Assembly: GCA_030604795.1 (NCBI GenBank)
Contig: JAUVVE010000005.1
Coordinates: 1 to 16,359, forward strand
Direction of reading: 5' to 3'
Length of the DNA stretch: 16,359 nt
From: Dehalococcoidia bacterium
Lineage (GTDB): Bacteria > Chloroflexota > Dehalococcoidia > GIF9 > UBA5629
Part shown: positions 6,960-13,064 of the stretch, in pieces
Layout: each line of letters begins with the position of its first letter
Position numbering within the stretch: position 1 is the stretch's first letter
Translations under genes and position numbers: made by a program
Notes under the pieces: generated by a model
What the model was told of the DNA's origin: nothing
Databases searched by the model: none
What the model saw: the letters and a program-made list of their open reading frames with translations, nothing else

Positions 6960-7339
6960 GATGTCTCCTCAGTAGTTGATTTGGGTTTGGGTTTGGGTTT
7001 GGTTGTGGTTGTGGTTGTGGTTTTGGGTTTGGTTGTGGTTGTGGTTGTGGTTTTGGGTTTTGCTGACTCCGACCTCCTTACTGAGCCTGGTTTGGACTTT
7101 TGCATAACACCTGACTTAGACAGTAACCTAGCTACGGTATCCGTGGGCTGGGCTCCGCGCTTGAGCCACCCCAGCGCTTTCTCCGCATCTATCGTAAAGG
7201 ACTCCGGGTCAGTCAAGGGATTGTAATGCCCGATAATCTCGATAAAGGCGCCATCACGAGGTGACCGAGCATCAGCTACTACCACCCGGTATATTGGCCT
7301 GTTCTTGGCACCTACTCGTCTCAGCCTTATCTTCACCAT
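6956..7339 (-). CDS. rpsP: 30S ribosomal protein S16 with repetitive Lys/Pro/Thr tail
   Basis: Small-subunit ribosomal protein of 127 aa. The first ~80 residues are a normal S16 (MVKIRLRRVGAKNRPIYRVV, ARSPRDGAFIEIIGHYNPL, LKRGAQPTDTVARLLSKSG). From about residue 91 there is a low-complexity extension with KPKTTTTTTT twice (94–103 and 104–113), then KPKPKPK and STTEETS. Most S16 proteins are 80–90 aa, so this tail is an addition. It is basic, likely disordered and at the ribosome surface, and is encoded by perfect DNA repeats. GGGAG precedes the ATG (7337–7339), and a strong promoter lies at 7384–7412. Followed by khpA with a 4-nt overlap. Confidence 0.95.
   Translation of the reverse strand: MVKIRLRRVGAKNRPIYRVVVADARSPRDGAFIEIIGHYNPLTDPESFTIDAEKALGWLKRGAQPTDTVARLLSKSGVMQKSKPGSVRRSESAKPKTTTTTTTKPKTTTTTTTKPKPKPKSTTEETS
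6983..7060. repeat. Tandem repeats in the rpsP 3' end: GGGTTT array plus two perfect 30-bp units
   Basis: On the + strand, GGGTTT occurs three times in a row (6983–7000), followed by two identical 30-bp units (7001–7030 and 7031–7060), each made of GGTTGT-type triplets ending TTTTGGGTTT. The period is a multiple of 3, so unit gain or loss keeps the S16 frame. The G-rich strand is the template strand of rpsP; it resembles telomeric repeats and has G-quadruplex-like spacing, although the fourth tract is only GG. Confidence 0.95.
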
Positions 7340-7383
7340 AATCTCCCGCTCAGGCTAGCCTCCCTTCACGGATTTTACAGGGT

Positions 7384-7412
7384 ATTATGCACCAAGTCAC
7401 AGTGACTGTCAA
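7384..7412 (-). promoter_or_regulatory. Predicted sigma70-type promoter of rpsP–khpA
   Basis: Read on the - strand: TTGACA (7407–7412), a 17-nt spacer, then CATAAT (7384–7389). This is a perfect -35 box with a one-mismatch -10 box at ideal spacing. Transcription would begin near 7377, giving a leader of about 38 nt before the rpsP ATG with a GGGAG ribosome-binding site. Confidence 0.8.
7395..7407. promoter_or_regulatory. Palindrome inside the rpsP promoter spacer (possible operator)
   Basis: AGTCAC-A-GTGACT is a perfect 6-bp-arm inverted repeat around one central base. It lies in the 17-nt spacer between the -35 and -10 boxes of the rpsP promoter and shares one base with the -35 box. The position would suit a repressor, but a palindrome of this size can occur by chance. 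Confidence 0.35.
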
Positions 7413-7468
7413 CAGCGCTGCCCCTATCCAAACCAGCAATGAGCTCTGTTTTCTCAAAGCCATGGATG

Positions 7469-7497
7469 TTGCCACAGACGGACAGAGCCATTATAAT
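7469..7497 (+). promoter_or_regulatory. Predicted sigma70-type promoter of nfi
   Basis: TTGCCA (7469–7474), a 17-nt spacer, then a perfect TATAAT (7492–7497). Transcription would start about 7503–7505, at or within two bases of the GTG 7505 start codon, which points to a leaderless or nearly leaderless mRNA. It also argues against the upstream in-frame ATG at 7439. Confidence 0.75.
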
Positions 7498-7504
7498 CAG
7501 AGAG

Positions 7505-8212
7505 GTGAAAGTTCAAGAACTACACAGCTGGCAAATGAGCGTTGCCCAAGCTCAACAAATACAGCGGCGGCTGGCAAGCCAAGTATCGCATGAAACCGAG
7601 GTCGCTGGCCCTCGGTTTATTGGCGGTATTGATATATCAGCACCTGGTCCCACAGGCAACGCTCGTGCGGCGGCTGTTGTCCTCAGTTACCCTGAGTTCG
7701 AAACCGTTGAAATCGAGATAGCTGAAGACAAACTGGGGTTTCCCTATATACCTGGACTTCTGTCTTTCAGAGAAGCTCCGTTGGTACTAGCAGCTTGCCG
7801 CAAGCTGTCCACCAGCCCCGACCTCATTCTGGTAGACGGCCAGGGAATAGCCCACCCCAGACGCTTCGGGCTGGCCTCACATTTGGGTCTTCTCCTTGAC
7901 ACACCTACTATAGGCTGTGCCAAGTCCCGCCTCTGTGGCAGGCATGAACCGCCAGCGATTGAAGCCGGCGCCTATGCTGAGCTTGCCGACGATGGTGAGA
8001 TTATCGGGGTCGCTCTCAGAACCAAGACTCAGGCGAACCCTATCTACGTCTCCATCGGTCATAGAATCGACCTACCCACCGCCATATACTGGACAATGCA
8101 ATGTTGTCGCGGCTATCGGCTTCCTGAGCCGTCCCGATTAGCTCATCTTGCCGCCAGCGGTAAATTGACAACCACGCAGCATGGCGGCAAGCAGCAAAGA
8201 CTATTCACTTAG
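7505..8212 (+). CDS. nfi: Endonuclease V (deoxyinosine 3' endonuclease)
   Basis: Repair enzyme that cuts the second phosphodiester bond 3' to deoxyinosine in deaminated DNA. From GTG 7505 it is 235 aa. Acidic metal ligands are D43 (IGGIDIS), E90 (LSFREAP) and D111 (VDGQG). The wedge tyrosine is in PYIPG (Y81), with H117 in GIAHPRR and the catalytic lysine K140 in AKSRLCG. The ending YRLPEPSRLAH is typical. I chose GTG 7505 because the resulting N-terminus (KVQELHSWQMSVAQA) matches the family's usual beginning in length and pattern. The extra 22 codons from ATG 7439 would overlap a strong promoter. ATG 7535 is an alternative but loses conserved N-terminal residues. prfB follows after 34 nt. 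Confidence 0.9.
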   Translation: MKVQELHSWQMSVAQAQQIQRRLASQVSHETEVAGPRFIGGIDISAPGPTGNARAAAVVLSYPEFETVEIEIAEDKLGFPYIPGLLSFREAPLVLAACRKLSTSPDLILVDGQGIAHPRRFGLASHLGLLLDTPTIGCAKSRLCGRHEPPAIEAGAYAELADDGEIIGVALRTKTQANPIYVSIGHRIDLPTAIYWTMQCCRGYRLPEPSRLAHLAASGKLTTTQHGGKQQRLFT

Positions 8213-8246
8213 TCCTCAAATCAGACTAGGAGAAACGGGAGTCAGT

Positions 8247-9351
8247 ATGCAAGAGGAAAAAGAAAGACTAGAAGCTTTACACCGCCGAATCTCAGACACA
8301 ATGGTGCATCTTTGACATTTCCAGTAAGAAAAAGGAAATCGCTAGATTGCAGACTGAGACCACCCAACCAGGCTTCTGGCTCGACTCAGCTAAGGCACAG
8401 TCTGTCATGCGTAGACTGAAAGCCACTGAGGACATTGTTGAGACCTGGGGGCAGTTGGAAAAGAAGGTGACCGAACTTCGTGACATGGCAACTTTGGCTA
8501 TTGAAGAAAACGACCAGTCTCTTCAAGGGGAGATGCAACGTGAGACGGACAAGATAATCTCTCAGCTCGACGAGCTAGAAGACCGCTTAATGCTGAGCGA
8601 TGAATACGATCCCAGAGACGCCATTATGGCTCTCCACGCTGGTGCTGGTGGTACAGAGTCCCAGGATTGGGCAGAAATGCTCCTCAGGATGTACCTACGA
8701 TGGGCAGAGCGGCACGAGTATCAAGTCGAAATACTGGACACCTCACCAGGTGAGGAAGCTGGAATTAGGAGTGCCACTGTGGAAGTCAAAGGTGATTGTG
8801 CGTATGGCTATCTGAAGTCCGAGCACGGGGTCCACCGTCTGGTTCGTTTGTCCCCATTCGATGCCGACCACGCTCGGCATACCTCCTTTGTCCTAGTCGA
8901 AGTACTCCCTGAAGCCGAAGAAGACGCAGATATACGAATTAGTCCTGACGATTTGAAAATTGATACTTTCAGGTCAAGCGGGCCTGGGGGGCAGCATATG
9001 CAGAAAACGAGCAGCGCAGTTAGAATAACCCATATCCCCACCGGTTTGGTGGTCTCCTGCCAAAGCCAGCGCTCACAGTTTCAGAATAAAGAGAGTGCCA
9101 CGAAAGTGCTTTACGCTCGTCTTCTACAGCTAGAGCGCGACAAGAGAGAGGCAGAAAAAGCCAAGCTCAAAGGCAAACGCATTGAGGCTGGCTGGGGTAA
9201 CCAGATTCGAAGCTACGTCCTCCACCCTTACAGAATGGTCAAAGACCACCGTACCAACCACGAAAGCGGCAATACCGCTGCCGTGCTGAACGGAGAACTG
9301 GATGAGTTCATCACCGCCTATTTGCGGTCAAAAGTAGGAGAGGGAGAATGA
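8247..9351 (+). CDS. prfB: Peptide chain release factor 2 (programmed +1 frameshift)
   Basis: Terminates translation at UGA and UAA. The gene is in two frames: frame 1 from ATG 8247 gives 22 codons ending CTT TGA (TGA 8313–8315). Skipping T8313 continues as GAC 8314 in the +1 frame to TGA 9349–9351, giving 367 aa, close to the ~365 of E. coli RF2. Stop-codon recognition motif SPF is at 202–204 and the peptidyl-hydrolysis motif GGQ at 247–249 within SSGPGGQHMQ. The stretch LQTETTQPGFW just after the shift matches RF2 N-terminal domains, which shows the real start is upstream of the frameshift. GGGAG at 8237–8241 is the likely ribosome-binding site. It overlaps the next gene by 4 nt (ATGA). Confidence 0.95.
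8303..8316 (+). other. prfB autoregulatory +1 frameshift site
   Basis: GGTG (8303–8306), a 3-nt spacer, then CTT TGA C (8310–8316). CUU is the slippery codon, UGA the poorly terminated stop when RF2 is scarce, and GGUG can pair with CACC of the 16S rRNA tail at the same 3-nt distance as in E. coli. The internal pairing is shorter than the E. coli AGGGGG, so shifting may be less efficient. Confidence 0.93.
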
Positions 9352-10778
9352 CTAAGCGGTTTCTTCCGATAGTCCTGGTTTCTATTCTGCTTATTACTCC
9401 AACCGTTGCTCACGCCCAGGAGGAGATTTCATTACTTGACAGCACCGCTGAGGTATTCTTTCCCTCTGCCTTGGTCTTCAATATCAAAGCTGAGAGCTCC
9501 AGCGATATTACCGAGGTTCGCCTTCACTACCAAGTTGATAAGATGAATTACGCTCAGGTTACTAGTGAAGCTTGGCCTGATTTCGCTCCGTCTCCCAAGG
9601 TGGAAACACAGTGGACATGGGATATGAGAAGAGTTAGTCTACCAGCCGGAGCGACGGTCCAATACTGGTGGACAATTGAAGATAAGGCCGGAAACACACT
9701 AATAACCACTGCTGATGTAGTTCGCTTTGACGACCTTCGGTATTCATGGCAAAGTCTGACTGAGGGACAGCTGAAGCTCTTTTGGTATGAAGGTAGTCGT
9801 TCTTTTGCCGAAGAGCTGATGGCCGCTTCTCAACAAGCGCTGGAAAGGTTGGCCCAAGATACTGGTGCTTACCCTGAAAAACGAATCAGCGTGTATGTCT
9901 ATGCAGACAGCAAAGACCTGCGTAACGCCATGATTTTCCCGCGAGAATGGACTGGTGGCGTTGCTTTCACTGAATTCGGCATTATCGCCGTTGGTGTTTC
10001 CGAGGAGCAACTGGATTGGGGGAAAGGTGCCTTGGCACACGAGTTGGGCCACTCGGTAATCCACCAGATAGCCTTTAGCCCTTATGGAGCTATTCTGCCC
10101 ACTTGGCTGGATGAAGGCTTAGCTATGCACGCCGAGGGTGAGCTCGATCCCTATCTTCAATCATGGCTCGAGGCGGCAGTCTCTAAGCAAAGGCTCATCT
10201 CAGTACGCAGTTTGTCCAGCCCATTTTCAGCCAAAGCTGAAGAGGCATATATTTCTTATGCTCAGAGCCAGAGCTTGGTTCAATTCCTTCTCCAAAACTA
10301 TGGCAAAGACAACGTGCTCCGTCTCCTGATTCTACTGAAAGAAGGTAATAGCTGCGACGAAGCTCTCACTCAAGTCTATGGCTTCAACCAAGATGGGCTT
10401 GATGAGTTGTGGCGCGAATACATAGTCAGTCAAACAGAATCCGAATCTAGATTCGAGCCTGTGCCACCGTGGAGAGTTAGCCAGAAGGAAACCCTTCGTA
10501 TAGAAGTGCCAGGCACATTGGTGACCTCAAATGCACCAACCATACCACTGGACGAGGCATTGCTTAGCAATCATATCCGTCATTCAGAGCCCATCACCCT
10601 CTGTCATTCCGAGCCCTTCACCCTATGTCATTCTGAAGGAGCAGAGCGACCGAAGAATCTCGCCCAGGGTAAACTCCCCGAGGAATGCTTTGCATTGCTC
10701 AGGACGGCGTCTGGAGACCCTTCGCTGCCGCCCAAGGTGACAAGCAAGCTCCTTCCTACCAGGGGGTCCGTGAATTGA
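9348..10778 (+). CDS. Secreted zinc metallopeptidase, MA family (gluzincin-like)
   Basis: Exported metallopeptidase of 476 aa; the substrate is unknown. A signal peptide spans residues 1–23 (basic MTKR, hydrophobic core, cleavage likely after AHA). Residues ~30–130 look like a beta-sandwich domain. The catalytic domain has HELGH at 231–235 (zinc ligands H231 and H235, catalytic E232), and E256 in WLDEGLA is the probable third ligand. From about residue 412 to the end, the sequence derives from a dispersed repeat (HSEPITLC, HSEPFTLC, HSEGAERPKNL and onward), so the native C-terminus has been replaced or extended. The start overlaps the prfB stop (ATGA). The stop (10776–10778) overlaps the TTG start of radC. 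Confidence 0.85.
   Translation: MTKRFLPIVLVSILLITPTVAHAQEEISLLDSTAEVFFPSALVFNIKAESSSDITEVRLHYQVDKMNYAQVTSEAWPDFAPSPKVETQWTWDMRRVSLPAGATVQYWWTIEDKAGNTLITTADVVRFDDLRYSWQSLTEGQLKLFWYEGSRSFAEELMAASQQALERLAQDTGAYPEKRISVYVYADSKDLRNAMIFPREWTGGVAFTEFGIIAVGVSEEQLDWGKGALAHELGHSVIHQIAFSPYGAILPTWLDEGLAMHAEGELDPYLQSWLEAAVSKQRLISVRSLSSPFSAKAEEAYISYAQSQSLVQFLLQNYGKDNVLRLLILLKEGNSCDEALTQVYGFNQDGLDELWREYIVSQTESESRFEPVPPWRVSQKETLRIEVPGTLVTSNAPTIPLDEALLSNHIRHSEPITLCHSEPFTLCHSEGAERPKNLAQGKLPEECFALLRTASGDPSLPPKVTSKLLPTRGSVN
10581..10628. repeat. Two 24-bp tandem copies of the repeat-element end
   Basis: CATTCAGAGCCCATCACC… (10581–10604) and CATTCCGAGCCCTTCACC… (10605–10628) are 24-bp imperfect copies. A third CATTCTGA at 10629 leads into the inverted-repeat element. 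In the peptidase frame they encode HSEPITLC and HSEPFTLC. The period keeps the frame. Confidence 0.85.
10626..10742. repeat. Dispersed imperfect inverted-repeat element (MITE-like)
   Basis: A 117-bp stretch bounded by TGTCA (10626–10630) and TGACA (10738–10742). The left arm (10626–10661, ending GAAGAATCTC) is partly the reverse complement of the right arm (10714–10742, beginning GAGACCCTTCG). Translations of this kind (CHSEGAERPKNL in one frame, RPFAAAQGDK in another) recur from memory in many bacterial proteins as traces of a dispersed repeat. It lies inside the 3' end of the peptidase gene, 32 bp before the radC start. It encodes no protein of its own, and no flanking target duplication is obvious. 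Confidence 0.75.
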
Positions 10779-11464
10779 AGAGGTCGTTTACAGTCCGCGA
10801 CCTACCCCTTTCAGAACGGCCTCGGGAGAGACTTGCAAAGCTTGGGGCTGAAGCCCTCTCTGTTCCAGAAATCCTGGCCGTAATCCTGGGGCGTGGAAGC
10901 AAAGACGAGTCAGTAATGGCCATCGCTCACGCGCTGCTGCACACGTTCGGCAATCTCAAGAACATTGCTGCCGCCTCTGCGGAGGAGTTGACCGAAATAA
11001 AAGGCATGGGCCCGGCCAAAGCAGCTCAGATCAAAGCCGCCTTTGAGCTGGGCAGACGGCTAGAGAATCCCTCTGACGAGGAACAGAAACCTACGGTCAA
11101 ATCGCCAGAGGATGCCATCAGGTCAGTCAAGAACATGCTCAAGGGGAAGAAAAAGGAGCATTTCCTGGTACTTTCCCTCGACACCCGAAGTCACCTGATA
11201 AAGACTCACCCAATCTCCGTCGGCAGTCTCGATACCAGCATCGTCCATCCACGAGAAGTATTCAAGGAAGCTATCTCCTCCAGTGCCGCTTCAGTTATCC
11301 TTGCACACAATCACCCTTCCGGTGACCCTACACCTTCCGAAGACGACATCAGAATAACCAAGCGACTTGTCGAAGTTGGTGAAATCATGGGCATTGAAGT
11401 CCTCGACCACATTATTGTCTGTGACAAAGACTATTTAAGTATGAAAGCCAGGAACCTACTTTGA
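10775..11464 (+). CDS. radC: RadC family JAB/MPN-domain protein (TTG start)
   Basis: From TTG 10775 it is 229 aa and begins MKRSFTVRDLPLSERPRERL, the usual RadC start. A helix-hairpin-helix-like part lies at about 71–93 (ELTEIKGMGPAKAAQIK). The C-terminal JAMM metal-binding motif is H178-N-H180 with PSGDPTPSED and D191 (HxHx10D). RadC proteins were once linked to DNA repair, but their real biochemical role is unclear. AGGGGG at 10761–10766 serves as ribosome-binding site. The start codon shares TTGA with the peptidase stop, so coupling is likely. Reading further upstream in this frame enters the repeat element (RPFAAAQGDK), so an ATG start at 10685 is rejected. Confidence 0.92.
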   Translation: MKRSFTVRDLPLSERPRERLAKLGAEALSVPEILAVILGRGSKDESVMAIAHALLHTFGNLKNIAAASAEELTEIKGMGPAKAAQIKAAFELGRRLENPSDEEQKPTVKSPEDAIRSVKNMLKGKKKEHFLVLSLDTRSHLIKTHPISVGSLDTSIVHPREVFKEAISSSAASVILAHNHPSGDPTPSEDDIRITKRLVEVGEIMGIEVLDHIIVCDKDYLSMKARNLL

Positions 11465-11477
11465 GACTCAGAGACCG

Positions 11478-13058
11478 ATGACAAAGGTTTGGCAACTAAC
11501 ATTATTACTTATTCTCCTTAGCGCTCTCGTAGCAGTGCCGTTAGCCACTGGCTGCCAGCCTGCCAGGGAACAGGCAGCACTCAATCTCTGGGATACCGGT
11601 CCAATAACGCTTGACCCAGCGATTTCTGGTGAGATGACCTCCCATACCTATATTATGCAAATCTTTAGTGGTCTGGTCCGCCTCGATGAAGGCTCAAAGC
11701 CGGCACCCGATATCGCTGAAAGCTGGCAAAGAAGCAATGATGGAAAGACCTACACCTTCTATTTGCGGGAAGGGGTAAGATTCCACGACGGTAGGGAAGT
11801 TACCGCCCAGGACTTCAAATACTCATGGGAAAGAGCTTGTAGCCCTGACACCGGTTCGCAGACAGCAGCCACCTATTTGGGCGATATCGTGGGCGTGAAC
11901 AATGTGCTCGAAGGCAAGACGACAGAGATCAAGGGTGTCGAAGTTATCAATGACCGTACTCTCAAGGTCACCATCGATGCTCCTAAGGCCTATTTCCTGG
12001 CTAAGCTGACCTATCCCACCGCCTTTGTCGTTGACAAAGCCAACGTGGAGTTAGGCAAGGAATGGTACCACACGCCAAACGGGACTGGTCCGTTCGAGCT
12101 GGACAAATGGCAAGAAGACCAACTTCTGGTTCTGGAGCCAAACGAGGCTTATTATCTAGAGCCAGCCAAGATCGACCGCATAGTCTTTCATCTCCTGGCT
12201 GGTGTGCCTATGGCAATGTACGAGATGGGTGAAATCGACGTGGCTCCGGTTCACCAATACCATGTCGACCGGGTGACAGATGAAAGCGGCCCCTTCTATG
12301 AAGAACTGGCTATATTCCCCGAGTTGAGTCTTTTCTATATAGGTTTCAATACTCAGAAGCCGCCCTTCGACGATGTCAATATCCGCCAGGCTTTCTGCCA
12401 TGCAGTGAACAAAGAGCGAATTATCAGAATAATCTTAAAAGGAATGATGGCCAAGGCCGATGGCATTTTGCCTCCGAACATGCCTGGCTACAACGAAAGC
12501 CTCCACGGGCTCAACTACGACATAGCCAAAGCCAAAAGCCTCATCGCCGCCTCAAAATATGGCAGCGCTGCCAATCTACCCCCGATTACAATCACCACCT
12601 CCGGCTGGGGAGGTAACATACCGGAATACCTAGGAGCCATTATCCAGGACTGGCAACAGAACCTCAATGTAGAAGTCGCTGTAAGACAGCTGGAGCCACA
12701 AATATTCCCCTATCATTTGAAGGAAGAAACTGACGAGATGTTTATGTCCGGTTGGATTGCCGACTACCCCGACCCACAGGATTTCTTGGATATCCTATTC
12801 CATAGTGGAGCTGAGTATAATTACGGCGACTATACCAACCCAGACCTAGATGCCCTGCTCGACCAGGCAGCCGTAGAACCAGACACTCCCACCAGACTCA
12901 CCATGTACCAGCAAATTGAACAAGCAATGATAGATGAAGCCGCCTGTTTGCCTCTGTGGTTCGGAACGAGTTATATTCTAGTCAAACCTTATGTCAAGAA
13001 CTACAGACTCGACGCCCAGGGCATTCCAAGGCTGAGCGAAGTCTATATACAGGACTAG
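11478..13058 (+). CDS. ABC transporter solute-binding lipoprotein, peptide/nickel (SBP_bac_5) family
   Basis: Extracytoplasmic binding protein of 526 aa. The N-terminal lipoprotein signal has lipobox ATGC, with C26 as the lipidated residue. Family features include the beginning LNLWDTGPITLDPAIS, the GLVRLDEGSKPAPDIAESW segment, YTFYLREGVRFHDGREVTAQDFKYSWERA, and the C-terminal SGWIADYPDPQDFLDILFHS, common in OppA-like proteins. The ligand is probably an oligopeptide but cannot be read from sequence. No permease or ATPase gene is adjacent in the window, so it is an orphan here. It starts 13 nt after radC with only a weak GAGA ribosome-binding site. Its stop lies 6 bp from the stop of convergent herA. 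Confidence 0.93.
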   Translation: MTKVWQLTLLLILLSALVAVPLATGCQPAREQAALNLWDTGPITLDPAISGEMTSHTYIMQIFSGLVRLDEGSKPAPDIAESWQRSNDGKTYTFYLREGVRFHDGREVTAQDFKYSWERACSPDTGSQTAATYLGDIVGVNNVLEGKTTEIKGVEVINDRTLKVTIDAPKAYFLAKLTYPTAFVVDKANVELGKEWYHTPNGTGPFELDKWQEDQLLVLEPNEAYYLEPAKIDRIVFHLLAGVPMAMYEMGEIDVAPVHQYHVDRVTDESGPFYEELAIFPELSLFYIGFNTQKPPFDDVNIRQAFCHAVNKERIIRIILKGMMAKADGILPPNMPGYNESLHGLNYDIAKAKSLIAASKYGSAANLPPITITTSGWGGNIPEYLGAIIQDWQQNLNVEVAVRQLEPQIFPYHLKEETDEMFMSGWIADYPDPQDFLDILFHSGAEYNYGDYTNPDLDALLDQAAVEPDTPTRLTMYQQIEQAMIDEAACLPLWFGTSYILVKPYVKNYRLDAQGIPRLSEVYIQD

Positions 13059-13064
13059 CCGGCT

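Noticed and set aside
6983..7060. CRISPR or telomere reading of the G/T-rich repeat
   Set aside because: Units are contiguous with no spacers and lie inside a coding frame; the telomere-like sequence is the complement of Lys/Pro/Thr codons.
7387..7593. 68-codon + strand frame starting in the rpsP/nfi control region
   Set aside because: Overlaps both predicted promoters and the nfi coding sequence in another frame, with no ribosome-binding site.
8165..8193. TTGACA at 8165–8170 as a prfB promoter
   Set aside because: No acceptable -10 box (CAAGCA) at 17-nt spacing, and it lies within the nfi coding end.
9348..10778. Peptidase as a DNA-repair protein by association with radC and nfi
   Set aside because: A clear signal peptide puts it outside the cytoplasm; the grouping looks like a housekeeping operon rather than a pathway.
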